Assembly: GCA_020161775.1 (NCBI GenBank) | Contig: JAIUOW010000007.1 | Location: 124,001-188,000, forward strand | Length of the DNA: 64,000 nucleotides | Source of the DNA: Pseudomonadota bacterium | GTDB taxonomy: Bacteria > Pseudomonadota > Gammaproteobacteria > Burkholderiales > Burkholderiaceae_C | Direction of reading: 5' to 3' | Shown: in pieces, positions 25,182 through 34,535 of the stretch | Layout: every line of letters begins with the position of its first letter | Numbering within the stretch: position 1 is the stretch's first letter | Position numbers and translations under genes: made by a program | Notes under the pieces: model-generated | Database searches by the model: none | What the model was told of the DNA's origin: nothing | The model's input: only the letters and a program-made list of their open reading frames with translations

Positions 25182-27002
25182 ATGTACCAATACACCGATT
25201 TCGACAAGAACTTCATCAAGCTGCGCGCCGCGCAATACCGTGAACAGCTGGGCCGCCACCTGGGCGGCACGCTCAGCAACGAGGAATTCCTGCCGCTGCG
25301 CCTGCAAAACGGCTGGTATGTGCAGCGCTACGCCCCCATGCTGCGCATTGCCGTGCCGTATGGCGAGATCTCCAGCGCCCAGCTGCGCGTGCTGGCCAAA
25401 ATTGCCCGCGAATACGACCAGCCATCCGATGAACTCTTTGCCCAGGCACGTGCCACGCAGGACGCGCTGGGCCCCGTCGCCCTGCCCGGCGGCGGCTCGG
25501 CGCACTCGAAGCTGACCACGGGCTACGGCCACTTCACCACCCGCCAGAACGTGCAGTTCAACTGGATTCCGCTGAGCAGGAGCGCCGACGTGATGGACCT
25601 GCTGGCCAGCGTGAACATGCACGGCATCCAGACCAGCGGCAACTGCATCCGCAACATCACCAGCGACGAGCGCGCCGGCATTGCCATTGACGAAATCGCC
25701 GACCCCCGGCCGTTTGCCGAGATCCTGCGCCAGTGGAGCACGCTGCACCCTGAATTCGCCTTCCTGCCGCGCAAGTTCAAGATCGCCATCACGGGCGCCA
25801 TCGAAGACCGCGCCGCGGTCGCCTGGCACGACGTGGGTCTGCATGTCATCCGATCCAGCGATGGAGAGGTGGGTTTTCGCGTCCTCGTTGGCGGCGGCAT
25901 GGGCCGCACGCCGGTCATTGCCACGACCATCCGCGAGTTTTTGCCCTGGCACCAGATCCTGAACTACCTGGAAGCCGTGGTCCGCGTGTACAACCGCTGG
26001 GGCCGGCGCGACAACAAGTACAAGGCGCGCATCAAGATCCTGGTCAAGGCCGAAGGCCAGCGCTACATCGACGAGGTGGAAGCCGAGTACCGCAGCATCC
26101 TTGATCACGATGGCGCCCCCCACACCATCAGCCAGGCCGAACTGAACCGCGTGAGCGCGTCGTTTGTGCCGCCCGCGCTGCAATGTGACCGCAAGACGGC
26201 TGACGCCAAGATCGCCCACATCCTGCGCGCAGCCGCCGAGGACGACGTGGAATTCGGCCGCTGGCTGCACCAGAACGTGGCCCCGCACAAGAACCCCGAC
26301 CTGCGCGCGGTCACGCTGTCGTTCAAGCGCCTGGGCCAGGCCCCCGGCGATGCCACGGCCGACCAGTTGGACAAAGCCGCCGAGCTGGCCGACCTGTTCA
26401 GCGCCGGCGAGGCCCGCGTCACGCACGACCAGAACCTGCTCTTGCCCTGGGTGCGCTGCGACGCCCTGCCCGAGCTGTGGCGCGCCGCGCGCAAGGCCGG
26501 CTTTGCCCGCCCCAACATCCGGCTTCTGACCGACATGATCGCCTGCCCGGGCGGTGATTTCTGCTCGCTGGCCAATGCACGCTCGCTGCCGCTGGCCGAA
26601 GCCATTACCGCGCGTTACCAGGACCTGGACGAACTGCATGACCTGGGCGAGATCGACCTGCACATCAGCGGCTGCATCAACAGCTGCGGTCACCACCACA
26701 GCGGCCACATCGGCATCCTGGGCGTGGACAAGGACGGCAAGGAGTGGTACCAGATCACGCTGGGCGGCTCCGACGGTTCAGCCCTGAGCGGCGAGCCCGT
26801 GCCCGGCAAGGTCGTGGGCCCGTCGTTCAGTGCCGCCGAGGTGCCCGAGGTGATCGAGGCCGTACTGGACACCTACCGCGAGCACCGCGAGACCCGCGGC
26901 GACAAGGCAGAGACCTTCATCGACACGCTGCGCCGCGTGGGGATGGAGCCGTTCAAGGCCGCCGCCAATGCCGCGCGCTTTGCCAACCTGCAAGCCGCCT
27001 GA
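25182..27002 (+). CDS. cysI: Sulfite reductase hemoprotein (CysI-type nitrite/sulfite reductase)
   Basis: A 606-residue siroheme/[4Fe-4S] enzyme reducing sulfite to sulfide with six electrons. It has two ferredoxin-like and two siroheme domains. The cluster cysteines are in MIACPGGDFCSLANA and SGCINSCGHHHSGHIG near residues 450-510. The N-terminal YTDFDKNFIKLRAAQYREQ and THQLTTGYGHFTTRQNVQ-like core (LTTGYGHFTTRQNVQFNWI) match the single-subunit type common in Burkholderiales. No flavoprotein CysJ is present; the ferredoxin and reductase genes at 30487-31923 are possible electron donors. It leads the operon cysI-DUF934-cysH-cysD-cysN. Confidence 0.94.
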   Translation: MYQYTDFDKNFIKLRAAQYREQLGRHLGGTLSNEEFLPLRLQNGWYVQRYAPMLRIAVPYGEISSAQLRVLAKIAREYDQPSDELFAQARATQDALGPVALPGGGSAHSKLTTGYGHFTTRQNVQFNWIPLSRSADVMDLLASVNMHGIQTSGNCIRNITSDERAGIAIDEIADPRPFAEILRQWSTLHPEFAFLPRKFKIAITGAIEDRAAVAWHDVGLHVIRSSDGEVGFRVLVGGGMGRTPVIATTIREFLPWHQILNYLEAVVRVYNRWGRRDNKYKARIKILVKAEGQRYIDEVEAEYRSILDHDGAPHTISQAELNRVSASFVPPALQCDRKTADAKIAHILRAAAEDDVEFGRWLHQNVAPHKNPDLRAVTLSFKRLGQAPGDATADQLDKAAELADLFSAGEARVTHDQNLLLPWVRCDALPELWRAARKAGFARPNIRLLTDMIACPGGDFCSLANARSLPLAEAITARYQDLDELHDLGEIDLHISGCINSCGHHHSGHIGILGVDKDGKEWYQITLGGSDGSALSGEPVPGKVVGPSFSAAEVPEVIEAVLDTYREHRETRGDKAETFIDTLRRVGMEPFKAAANAARFANLQAA

Positions 27003-27012
27003 GGACCGCACC

Positions 27013-27387
27013 ATGAAACTGATCAAATCCGCTGAACAGGCCGGCACCGCCGGCAAGGTGATCACGCTGGCCAATGACGCCAGCCCGCTGGAGCTGCTGC
27101 TGGACGGCGTGGACTGCATCGAGTTGCAGTTTCCCAAATTCACCGACGGCCGGGCGTACAGCCAGGCTTTCCTGCTGCGCCGCCGCCTTGGCTTTGCCGG
27201 CGACATCCGCGCCACCGGCGACGTGCTGGTGGACCAGCTGGCACAGATGCAGCGCTCGGGCTTTTCCAGCGCCGTGCTGCGTGAGGACCAGGACGCGGTG
27301 CTGGGCGAGCAGCTGCTGCGGCACTACCCGGCGTTCTACCAGGGCGATGCGGTCCATACCGCGCCCCATTTTGCGAAGGTGGCGTGA
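27013..27387 (+). CDS. DUF934-family protein of the sulfate assimilation operon
   Basis: A 124-residue DUF934 protein (LLDGVDCIELQFPKFTDGRAYSQAFLLRRRLGFAGDIRATGDVLVDQLAQMQRSGF). DUF934 genes almost always lie between cysI and cysH in proteobacteria; a role in sulfite reductase maturation or electron transfer has been suggested but not shown. The gene starts 10 bp after cysI, and its TGA overlaps the potential GTG start of cysH. Confidence 0.9.
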   Translation: MKLIKSAEQAGTAGKVITLANDASPLELLLDGVDCIELQFPKFTDGRAYSQAFLLRRRLGFAGDIRATGDVLVDQLAQMQRSGFSSAVLREDQDAVLGEQLLRHYPAFYQGDAVHTAPHFAKVA

Positions 27388-27389
27388 AC

Positions 27390-28151
27390 ATGGGCAATGC
27401 GATTGAACTGAACGCCCGGCCATCGGCAGATTTCGACCTGAAGCTGGCCGAAACCAGGGCCCTGCTGCGCCGCGCCGCTGCCGCCTATGCGCCGGTCAAG
27501 CAGGCGTCCAGCCTGGGCGCCGAGGACGTGGTGATCACCCACCTGATCAACAGCCTCGAACTGGACATCCCCGTTTTCGTGCTGGAAACCGGCATGCTGC
27601 ACCCGCAGACGCTGGCGCTGCTGGAGCGCACCCGCGCCACCTCGCGCGCGCCGGTGCAGGTGTACCAGCCGGTCAATGAAACCGTCATCCAGTTCGTGGG
27701 CCGCGAAGGCAAGGACGCGATGTACAAGAGCATTGAGCTGCGCAAGGCCTGCTGCCACATCCGCAAGATGGAGCCGCTGGAGCGCGCGCTGGCCGGCCAG
27801 CGCGCCTGGATCACCGGCCTGCGCAAGGAGCAATCTCAAGCCCGCGCCGACGTGCCGCTGATCGACACCAGCGACGAAGGCAAGACCGGGCGGGTCAAGC
27901 TCAACCCGCTCGCAGCCTGGACCTGGGGTGACGTGTGGCACTACATCAGCACCAACGGCGTGGACTACAACCCGCTGCACGACGAGTTCTTCCCCAGCAT
28001 CGGCTGCGCGCCGTGCACCCGTGCCATCAGCCTGGGCGAGGACTTCCGCGCCGGGCGCTGGTGGTGGGAGGCGGATATGGAAGGTGGAGCGGCCAAGGAA
28101 TGCGGCCTGCACGTGAAGAACAACGAACCGCAAGAAAAGGTGGCCGCATGA
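27390..28151 (+). CDS. cysH: Adenylyl-sulfate (APS) reductase, [4Fe-4S] type
   Basis: A 253-residue thioredoxin-dependent reductase that converts APS to sulfite and AMP. The KACCHIRKMEPL and GCAPCTRA motifs provide the four cysteines for a [4Fe-4S] cluster, which distinguishes APS reductases from the cluster-free PAPS reductases. SSLGAEDVVITHLI is the nucleotide-binding loop, and the C-terminal ECGLH carries the catalytic Cys. Either ATG 27390 (10 nt after AAGG) or GTG 27384 (overlapping the previous stop) may be used. No cysC (APS kinase) is visible, consistent with direct APS reduction. Confidence 0.94.
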   Translation: MGNAIELNARPSADFDLKLAETRALLRRAAAAYAPVKQASSLGAEDVVITHLINSLELDIPVFVLETGMLHPQTLALLERTRATSRAPVQVYQPVNETVIQFVGREGKDAMYKSIELRKACCHIRKMEPLERALAGQRAWITGLRKEQSQARADVPLIDTSDEGKTGRVKLNPLAAWTWGDVWHYISTNGVDYNPLHDEFFPSIGCAPCTRAISLGEDFRAGRWWWEADMEGGAAKECGLHVKNNEPQEKVAA

Positions 28152-29080
28152 ACGCCCGCACCGAACCCCAGCTGCTCACGCACCTGAGCAACCGCCACCT
28201 GGACGCGCTGGAAGAAGAAACCATCTTCATCCTGCGCGAAGTGGCCGCCACGTTCGAGCGGCCCACGCTGCTGTTCTCCGGCGGCAAGGATTCGCTGGTG
28301 CTGCTCAAGTGCGCCGAAAAGGCCTTTGGCAAAGGCCGCATCCCCTACCCGCTGCTGATGATCGACACGGGCCACAATTTCCAGGAGGTCACGGATTTCC
28401 GCGACTTCCGCGCGAAGGAGCTGGGCGCCGAGCTGATCGTGCGCAGCGTGGAAGATTCCATGAAGCGCGGCACCGTGCGCCTGGCGCACCCCGGTGAAAG
28501 CCGCAACGTGCACCAGTCGGTGACGCTGCTGGAGGCGATTGATGAATTCCGCTTTGACGCGCTGATCGGCGGTGCCCGCCGCGACGAGGAGAAGGCCCGC
28601 GCCAAGGAGCGCATCTTCAGCCACCGCGACAGCTTTGGCCAATGGCAGCCCAAGGCCCAGCGGCCCGAGCTGTGGACATTGTTCAACACGCGGCTGCAGC
28701 CGGGTGAGCACTTTCGCGTGTTCCCGATTTCCAACTGGACCGAACTGGACGTGTGGCAGTACATCGAGCGCGAGCACGTCGCGCTGCCATCCATTTACTA
28801 CGCGCACCAGCGCCAGGTGGTGGAACGCAAGGGCCTGCTGGTCCCGGTGACGGAGCTGACGCCGCCGCGCGAGGGTGAAACCGTGCAGACGCGCACCGTG
28901 CGCTTTCGCACCGTGGGCGACATCACCTGCACCTGCCCGGTGGACAGCCCCGCGGCGTCCGCCGCCGAGGTCGTGATTGAAACCCTGGCCGCCGACGTGA
29001 GCGAGCGCGGCGCCACCCGCATGGACGACAAAACCTCAGATGCTTCAATGGAGAAGCGCAAGAAAGATGGGTACTTCTGA
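28148..29080 (+). CDS. cysD: Sulfate adenylyltransferase subunit 2
   Basis: The 310-residue catalytic subunit of ATP sulfurylase, which adenylates sulfate with CysN. Motifs are LLFSGGKDSLVLL (PP-loop), MIDTGHNFQEVTDFRD, IGGARRDEEKARAKERIFSHRD and the C-terminal MEKRKKDGYF. It overlaps cysH by 4 bp (ATGA), and its TGA shares a base with the cysN start (TGATG). Confidence 0.97.
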   Translation: MNARTEPQLLTHLSNRHLDALEEETIFILREVAATFERPTLLFSGGKDSLVLLKCAEKAFGKGRIPYPLLMIDTGHNFQEVTDFRDFRAKELGAELIVRSVEDSMKRGTVRLAHPGESRNVHQSVTLLEAIDEFRFDALIGGARRDEEKARAKERIFSHRDSFGQWQPKAQRPELWTLFNTRLQPGEHFRVFPISNWTELDVWQYIEREHVALPSIYYAHQRQVVERKGLLVPVTELTPPREGETVQTRTVRFRTVGDITCTCPVDSPAASAAEVVIETLAADVSERGATRMDDKTSDASMEKRKKDGYF

Positions 29081-30384
29081 TGGGCGCCGCACACATGGAA
29101 CACCTGAGCACTGACACCAGCACGGCCCTGCGCTTCATCACCTGCGGGTCGGTGGACGACGGCAAGAGCACGCTGATTGGCCGCCTGCTGGTGGACAGCA
29201 AATCCGTCCTGCAGGACCAGCTGGCTGGCGTGCAACGCGCGGGTGAGACCGACCTGGCGCTGCTGACGGACGGCCTGAGCGCCGAGCGCGAGCAGGGCAT
29301 CACCATTGACGTGGCCTACCGCTATTTCGCCACGCCAGTACGCAAGTTCATCATCGGCGACACGCCGGGCCATGAGCAGTACACGCGCAACATGGTCACG
29401 GCGGCGTCCAGCGCCGACGCCGCCGTGGTGCTGGTGGACGCCACCAAGCTGGACTGGCAGAACCCTCGGCTGGAGCTGCTGCCGCAAACCCGGCGCCATT
29501 CGCTGCTGGTCAACCTGCTGCGCGTGCCGTCCATCGTGTTCACGGTGAACAAGCTGGACGCCGTGGCCGACCCGGCATTGGCCTTCGGGCACATCAGCGC
29601 CGCGCTGCAGGCCTTTGCCGCCGCCGCCGGCATTGCCGTGCGCGCCATCGTGCCGGTTTCAGCCCTCAAGGGCTTCAACGTGGTGGACGCAGAGCCTGGC
29701 TGGGCCGGCTACCACGGCCCCACCCTGCTGGCGCTGCTGGAGCAATTGCCCGCCACGCCCGCCGATACGACCGAGGCCTTTGCGTTCCCGGTGCAGTGGG
29801 TGGAGAAATTTTCCTCGTCGTCGGACACCTCGCAGGGCCGCCGCGTGTTCTGGGGCCGTGTGGCCACCGGCGGCGTGCAGCCCGGCCAGGCCGTGAAGGT
29901 CATGCCCGGCGGGCAGACCGCGCACGTGGCCCAGGTGCTGGACCATGTGCGCGAGCCGCGCCCCGTGCTGGCCGGCCACAGCGCCGGCATCGTGCTGGAC
30001 CGCGAGGTGGACGTATCGCGCGGCGACTGGTTGCTGGCCGATGCCGGCGAACAGGGCGAAGCGGCAGTGACGCCCCTGCGCGACATCCAGGCCACCGTTG
30101 CATGGATGGACGACGAGCCGCTCGTCGCCGGGCGTGTGTACTGGGCGCTGCATGGCCACCGCTGGGTCAAGGCCAAGGTGCGCCGCGTCGTGCACCGGCT
30201 GGACGTGAACACACTGGCCGAGGAAGACGCCTCCCAGTTACCGCCCAACGCCATTGGCCATGTGGAGCTGGCCTTGCAGGAGCCGCTGGCGGCCCTGCCC
30301 TATGCCCGCTCGCGCGTGCTGGGCGCCCTGGTGCTGGTGGACACCGCCACCCACAAAACCTCGGCCGCCGCGCTAATCCGTTGA
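29080..30384 (+). CDS. cysN: Sulfate adenylyltransferase subunit 1, GTPase
   Basis: A 434-residue EF-Tu-like GTPase that drives sulfate adenylation by CysD. The G-motifs are GSVDDGKSTLIGRLL (P-loop), ERQGITI-type switch (EREQGITIDVAYRYF), DTPGHEQYTRNM and NKLD. The length shows no fused CysC kinase domain. The start at 29080 overlaps the cysD stop by one base; an internal ATG at 29095 is possible. It ends the sulfate-reduction operon. Confidence 0.96.
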   Translation: MGAAHMEHLSTDTSTALRFITCGSVDDGKSTLIGRLLVDSKSVLQDQLAGVQRAGETDLALLTDGLSAEREQGITIDVAYRYFATPVRKFIIGDTPGHEQYTRNMVTAASSADAAVVLVDATKLDWQNPRLELLPQTRRHSLLVNLLRVPSIVFTVNKLDAVADPALAFGHISAALQAFAAAAGIAVRAIVPVSALKGFNVVDAEPGWAGYHGPTLLALLEQLPATPADTTEAFAFPVQWVEKFSSSSDTSQGRRVFWGRVATGGVQPGQAVKVMPGGQTAHVAQVLDHVREPRPVLAGHSAGIVLDREVDVSRGDWLLADAGEQGEAAVTPLRDIQATVAWMDDEPLVAGRVYWALHGHRWVKAKVRRVVHRLDVNTLAEEDASQLPPNAIGHVELALQEPLAALPYARSRVLGALVLVDTATHKTSAAALIR

Positions 30385-30486
30385 CCCGCATCAATCGACC
30401 CTTTGACCCACGTGGCTACGATGGCAGCCGCATAGACGGAAACCCAATAAAATCAAGGGTTTGTACCGATCACACGAAAAATCCCA

Positions 30487-30816
30487 ATGACTCACGTTGT
30501 CACCGAAGCCTGTATCCGCTGCAAATACACCGACTGCGTGGATGTCTGCCCCGTGGATTGTTTCCGCGAAGGCCCCAACTTCCTCACGATCGACCCGGAC
30601 GAATGCATTGACTGCGCCGTGTGCATTCCGGAATGCCCGGTCAACGCCATCTATGCCGAGGAAGACGTGCCGTCCGACCAGATCGCCTTCATCCAGCTGA
30701 ATGCCGACCTGGCCAAGCTGCCCGGCTGGAAGAGCATCACCAAGCGCAAGGAGCCCCTGCCCGACGCCGACGACTGGAAAGACAAGGCCGGCAAGCTGCC
30801 CGAGCTGCTGCGCTGA
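30487..30816 (+). CDS. fdxA: 7Fe ferredoxin
   Basis: A 109-residue [3Fe-4S][4Fe-4S] ferredoxin. The first motif ([17 protein letters not shown]) and the second ([12 protein letters not shown]) supply the cluster cysteines. The C-terminal tail with [17 protein letters not shown] is typical of the long FdxA of betaproteobacteria. It is followed after 6 bp by a ferredoxin-NADP+ reductase gene, so the two form an electron-transfer pair that could serve sulfite reductase just upstream. Confidence 0.95.
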   Translation: MTHVVTEACIRCKYTDCVDVCPVDCFREGPNFLTIDPDECIDCAVCIPECPVNAIYAEEDVPSDQIAFIQLNADLAKLPGWKSITKRKEPLPDADDWKDKAGKLPELLR

Positions 30817-30822
30817 GAACCC

Positions 30823-31923
30823 ATGAACCTCCAGCCCGGCCAGGAAGTGATCAGCACCGCCGCCATCCATGACGGCCCGATCGAGACCGACGCGGTCATC
30901 ATTGGCGCGGGCCCGGTGGGCCTGTTCCAGGTGTTTGAGCTGGGCCTGCTGGAAATCAAGGCCCATGTGATCGATTCGCTGGCCTACCCAGGCGGCCAGC
31001 CGGTGGAGCTTTACCCCGACAAGCCCATCTATGACATCCCGGCCATCCCCGTGTGCACCGGCCAGGAACTGACCGACGCGCTGCTCAAGCAGATTGAGCC
31101 CTTTGGGGCGACCTTCCATCTGGGCCAGACCGTCACGCAGGTCCAAAAGCAGGACGACGGCCGCTTTGCGCTGCAGACCTCGCGGGGCACGCGCTTTCTC
31201 ACCCGCACCGTATTCATTGCGGCGGGCGTGGGCGCCTTCGAGCCGCGCACGCTCAAGGTGGACGGCCTGGACAAATTCGACGGCTCCCAGCTCTTCTACC
31301 GGGTCAGGAATCCAGCCGACTTTGCCGGCCGCAACCTGGTCATCGTGGGCGGCGGCGACTCCGCGCTGGACTGGACCCTGAACTTCGCGGCCGATGGCCC
31401 CCACAAGGCCGAAAGCGTCATCCTGGTCCACCGCCGCGACGGCTTCCAGGCCGCGCCGGCCAGCGTGGCCAAGATGCGCGCGCTGTGCGAAGCCCTTGAA
31501 ATGCAGTTCATCGTGGGCCAGGTCACGGGCTACGACGAAAAGGACGGCAAGCTCACCGGCGTGAAGGTCACCGGCGCCGACGCGGTCACCCGCGTGGTGC
31601 CGCTGGACATGCTGCTGGTGTTTTTTGGTCTCTCACCCAAGCTCGGGCCCATCGCCGAATGGGGCCTGGACATCGAGCGCAAGCAGTTGGTGGTGGACAC
31701 CGAAAAGTTTTCGACCAGCGTGCCCGGCATTTTTGCCGTAGGCGACATCAACACCTATCCGGGCAAGAAAAAGCTCATCCTGAGCGGCTTTCATGAGTGC
31801 GCGCTGGCGGCCTTTGGTGCGGCGCCCTTCATCTTCCCGGACAAGAAAATCCACCTGCAGTACACCACCACCTCGCCCAAGCTGCACAAGGTGCTGGGCG
31901 TGGAATCCCCCGTCTTCGATTAA
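30823..31923 (+). CDS. Ferredoxin-NADP+ reductase, thioredoxin-reductase type
   Basis: A 366-residue FAD/NADPH oxidoreductase. The FAD site is [18 protein letters not shown], followed by [24 protein letters not shown]; the NADPH site is [17 protein letters not shown]; the C-terminal FAD contact is [29 protein letters not shown]. The active-site CxxC of thioredoxin reductases is missing, as expected for this class of ferredoxin reductase. It is co-transcribed with fdxA. Confidence 0.92.
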   Translation: MNLQPGQEVISTAAIHDGPIETDAVIIGAGPVGLFQVFELGLLEIKAHVIDSLAYPGGQPVELYPDKPIYDIPAIPVCTGQELTDALLKQIEPFGATFHLGQTVTQVQKQDDGRFALQTSRGTRFLTRTVFIAAGVGAFEPRTLKVDGLDKFDGSQLFYRVRNPADFAGRNLVIVGGGDSALDWTLNFAADGPHKAESVILVHRRDGFQAAPASVAKMRALCEALEMQFIVGQVTGYDEKDGKLTGVKVTGADAVTRVVPLDMLLVFFGLSPKLGPIAEWGLDIERKQLVVDTEKFSTSVPGIFAVGDINTYPGKKKLILSGFHECALAAFGAAPFIFPDKKIHLQYTTTSPKLHKVLGVESPVFD

Positions 31924-31949
31924 ACTTCGCACCGCGTTCGCAAGAGCGC

Positions 31950-32048
31950 ACATCCGCTAGGGGTGTTGCCCGGCTGCCATCGGCAACCGGGCGACTGAGA
32001 AAGTCCCTTTGAACCTGATTGAGGTAATCCTCGCGCAGGGAAGCAAGC
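31950..32048 (+). ncRNA. TPP riboswitch (THI element)
   Basis: The thi-box consensus is clear: GCTAGGGGTGTTG near 31956, a variable P3 stem (TTGCCCGGCTGC / CGGCAACCGGGCG), CTGAGAAAGTCCCTTTG at about 31994 and GAACCTGATTGAGGTAATCC at 32011-32030, closed by GCGCAGGGAAGC. It lies 80 bp before the TonB-dependent receptor ATG. Binding of thiamin pyrophosphate would switch off expression. GGTGGC/GCCACC segments downstream may form part of a translational expression platform, as no terminator with a T-run is evident. Confidence 0.95.
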
Positions 32049-32128
32049 TCTCCGGTGGCGCCCTTTTCTCCCGGGCAACCTGCCACCCAGGCAAGCCGAC
32101 CTGCCATTACGTTGGAAGACAAGACGTC

Positions 32129-34300
32129 ATGGCACACCACACGCCAAACCACCCGCCAGCCCGCCGGGGCCGCTGGCCCTTGAACCGCCTCACAGCCGCG
32201 CTCGCCACAGGCATGCTGGCCTGCAACCCTCTATGGGCGCAGGACGCCACGCTCAAGCCAGTGACCGTGAACGACAGCACCGCCGCGCCCCAGGCCGATG
32301 TGACGGGCTTTAGCGACGTGCCCCTCAGGGAGGTGCCCATCTCGGCCACGGTGGTCAGCCGCGAACAGCTGCAGCAAAGCGGCGCGCGCCGCCTGGCCGA
32401 CCTGACGCAGTTTGACGCTTCGGTCACCGACGCCTACAACTCGCCAGGCTACTGGGACTACCTGAGCATTCGCGGCTTCACGCTGGACAACCGCTTCAAT
32501 TACCGGCGCGAGGGCCTGCCCATCAGCGCCGAAACATCCATACCGCTGGACAACAAGGAACGCATTGAAATCCTCAAGGGCACCAGCGGCATCCAGGCCG
32601 GCACCAGTGCCCCAGGCGGGCTGGTGAACTACGTGGTCAAGCGGCCCACGCAACGCGACCTGCGCGAGGTGCGGCTCGAAGCCACCAGCCGCGCCAGCGT
32701 GCTGGCCGCCGCCGACCTGGGCGGGCGCTTTGGCACAGACCGCGCATTCGGCTACCGGCTGAACATGGCCGCGGAACAATTGCGCCCCGTGACGCGCGCA
32801 CTGGATGGCGAACGACAGCTGCTGGCCCTGGCCGCCGACTGGCGCATCAACCGCGACAGCGTGCTGGAAGCCGAAATTGAATGGAGCCACAAGCGCCAGC
32901 CCAGCCAGGCCGGCTACAGCCTGCTGGGCAGCCAGCTGCCGGCGCCGGTGGACCCGCGCATCAACCTGAACAACCAGCCCTGGTCGCTGCCCTCGGTGTT
33001 TGATGCCTTCACGGGCACCCTGCGGTTCGAACAGGCCATCAACAGCCAGTGGCGCTGGTCGGCCCAGCTGGGCAGCCAGACGCTCAAGACCGACGACCGG
33101 CTGGCCTATGCGTTTGGCTGCGGCGCCGAAGGCAACTTCGACCGGTATTGCACGGACGGCACGTTTGACCTCTACGACTTCCGCAGCGACGGTGAACGGC
33201 GCCGCCAGCAGGCGGCCAGCGTGCAGCTCAAGGGCAGACTGTCCACCGGCACCGTGGCGCACGACCTGTCGTTGGGCCTGCTGACCAGTCAGGTGCGCAA
33301 CCGTTTCAACCGCCAGGCCTTCAACTATGTGGGCACGGGCAACGTGCAGGGCACGGCCGTCGTGCCTGCCGATCCGGCACTGACCGACGAAAGCACCAAC
33401 CGCGACGAAAAATCCGTGGAGCTGTCCGTGCAGGACGCCATCCGCTGGAACGACCGCTTCACCACGTGGCTGGGCCTGCGCCACACGCGGCTGGAGCGCG
33501 ACAGCGTGCGCACCAATGGCACGCGCCCCACCGCCTACAGCGATGGCCTGACCACGCCGTGGCTGGCGGCCAGCTACAAGCTGCAAGGCGACACCACCGT
33601 CTACGCCAGCTGGGGCGAAGGCGTGGAATCGCAGGTGGTACCCAACCGCGCGGCGCAGTACACGAACGCCGGGGTGGCGCTGCCCGCCCTGAAATCAAGG
33701 CAGCTGGAAGTCGGACTCAAAGGCGGTCAAGGCGGCTGGGGCTGGCAACTGGCGGCTTTCCAGATCAAGCGCCCCATGAGCAACCTGGACGCCTGCAGCC
33801 GGCTGGGCATCACGCCCTGCCTGGGCCGGTATGACGGCGAGGCCGTGCACCGTGGCCTGGAGGCCAGCACGCAATGGGCCGGCGGACCGTGGCGCCTGGG
33901 CGCTGGCGTGACGCTGATCGACGCCAAACGCCAGGGCAGCACGGCCGAGCCCGCCATCAACGGCAAGCGCCCCACCAACGTGCCCGACAACGTGCTGCGG
34001 GCCATGGCGGCCTGGAAGGTGCCCGCCGTGCAGGGGCTGGAATGGCAGGCACAGCTGTCGCGCGAAGGCCAGCGCAATGTGCTGCCCGACGGGTCAATCA
34101 CCCTGCCCGCCTGGACACGGCTGGACACCGCATTGCACTACGACACGCGCCTGGGCGGCACCGCGACCCGCTGGACGCTGGGCATCGAGAACCTCACAGA
34201 CAAGCGCTACTGGAAAGAATCGCCTTACCAGTTCGGCCATGTGTACCTGTATCCGGGGGCCGCACGCACATTGCGCCTGTCATTCACCGCGAGCCTGTGA
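32129..34300 (+). CDS. TonB-dependent outer-membrane receptor under TPP control
   Basis: A 723-residue TonB-dependent transporter. The start at 32129 gives a signal peptide ending near MLACNPLWAQ; a TonB-box-like LKPVTVND follows. The plug domain spans DVPLREVPISATVVSREQLQ to GGLVNYVVKRP, including RIEILKGTSGIQAG, and the rest is a 22-strand barrel. The plug resembles siderophore receptors (FpvA/FhuE type), but the TPP riboswitch upstream indicates a thiamin, thiamin-precursor or thiamin-phosphate substrate. No inner-membrane transporter is adjacent. The last residues (RLSFTASL) end in Leu rather than the usual aromatic residue. Confidence 0.9.
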   Translation: MAHHTPNHPPARRGRWPLNRLTAALATGMLACNPLWAQDATLKPVTVNDSTAAPQADVTGFSDVPLREVPISATVVSREQLQQSGARRLADLTQFDASVTDAYNSPGYWDYLSIRGFTLDNRFNYRREGLPISAETSIPLDNKERIEILKGTSGIQAGTSAPGGLVNYVVKRPTQRDLREVRLEATSRASVLAAADLGGRFGTDRAFGYRLNMAAEQLRPVTRALDGERQLLALAADWRINRDSVLEAEIEWSHKRQPSQAGYSLLGSQLPAPVDPRINLNNQPWSLPSVFDAFTGTLRFEQAINSQWRWSAQLGSQTLKTDDRLAYAFGCGAEGNFDRYCTDGTFDLYDFRSDGERRRQQAASVQLKGRLSTGTVAHDLSLGLLTSQVRNRFNRQAFNYVGTGNVQGTAVVPADPALTDESTNRDEKSVELSVQDAIRWNDRFTTWLGLRHTRLERDSVRTNGTRPTAYSDGLTTPWLAASYKLQGDTTVYASWGEGVESQVVPNRAAQYTNAGVALPALKSRQLEVGLKGGQGGWGWQLAAFQIKRPMSNLDACSRLGITPCLGRYDGEAVHRGLEASTQWAGGPWRLGAGVTLIDAKRQGSTAEPAINGKRPTNVPDNVLRAMAAWKVPAVQGLEWQAQLSREGQRNVLPDGSITLPAWTRLDTALHYDTRLGGTATRWTLGIENLTDKRYWKESPYQFGHVYLYPGAARTLRLSFTASL

Positions 34301-34325
34301 AAACGCCAGAATTTGACGCTATAAT
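34297..34325 (+). promoter_or_regulatory. Promoter of tRNA-Asn
   Basis: GTGAAA (34297-34302) and a perfect TATAAT (34320-34325) are 17 bp apart, placing transcription start a few bases before the mature tRNA 5' end at 34336. The -35 element overlaps the stop codon of the receptor gene. Confidence 0.7.
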
Positions 34326-34335
34326 CTGAGGCTGT

Positions 34336-34411
34336 TCCTCGATAGCTCAGTCGGTAGAGCGCCGGACTGTTAATCCGTAGGTCCCTGGTTCGAGCCCAGG
34401 TCGAGGAGCCA
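34336..34411 (+). tRNA. tRNA-Asn (GTT)
   Basis: A 76-nt cloverleaf with encoded CCA. The acceptor stem is TCCTCGA / TCGAGGA, the D-arm contains AGCTCAGTCGGTAGAGC, the anticodon GTT is at 34369-34371 within CTGTTAA, and the T-arm is CCTGGTTCGAGCCCAGG. It reads AAC/AAU codons. Confidence 0.98.
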
Positions 34412-34422
34412 GAGAAAACCTG

Positions 34423-34452
34423 AAGGCCCCGCACGCAAGTGCGGGGCCTTTT
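34423..34452 (+). terminator. Terminator after tRNA-Asn
   Basis: A 12-bp perfect stem (AAGGCCCCGCAC / GTGCGGGGCCTT) with a GCAA loop, followed by a short T-run, 11 bp after the tRNA CCA end. Confidence 0.9.
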
Positions 34453-34470
34453 GTCATTTGCGGCTCGTCA

Positions 34471-34500
34471 TTGGGCCGGTGTTCCGGCGTCTGCTATAAA
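34471..34500 (+). promoter_or_regulatory. Putative promoter of the spike/PAAR pair
   Basis: TTGGGC (34471-34476) and TATAAA (34495-34500) are separated by 18 bp. The predicted start lies about 25 bp before a strong GAGGAG ribosome site (34525-34530) and the ATG at 34536, so the two small genes appear to have their own promoter after the tRNA terminator. Confidence 0.5.
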
Positions 34501-34535
34501 CCCTTTTGATACAAAAGCCAGCCAGAGGAGCGGGT

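Noticed and set aside
34423-34535. Integration (att) site of a mobile element at the tRNA-Asn 3' end
   Set aside because: No integrase and no repeat of the tRNA 3' sequence was noticed downstream; the next genes are a spike/PAAR pair and then conserved aat/bpt.
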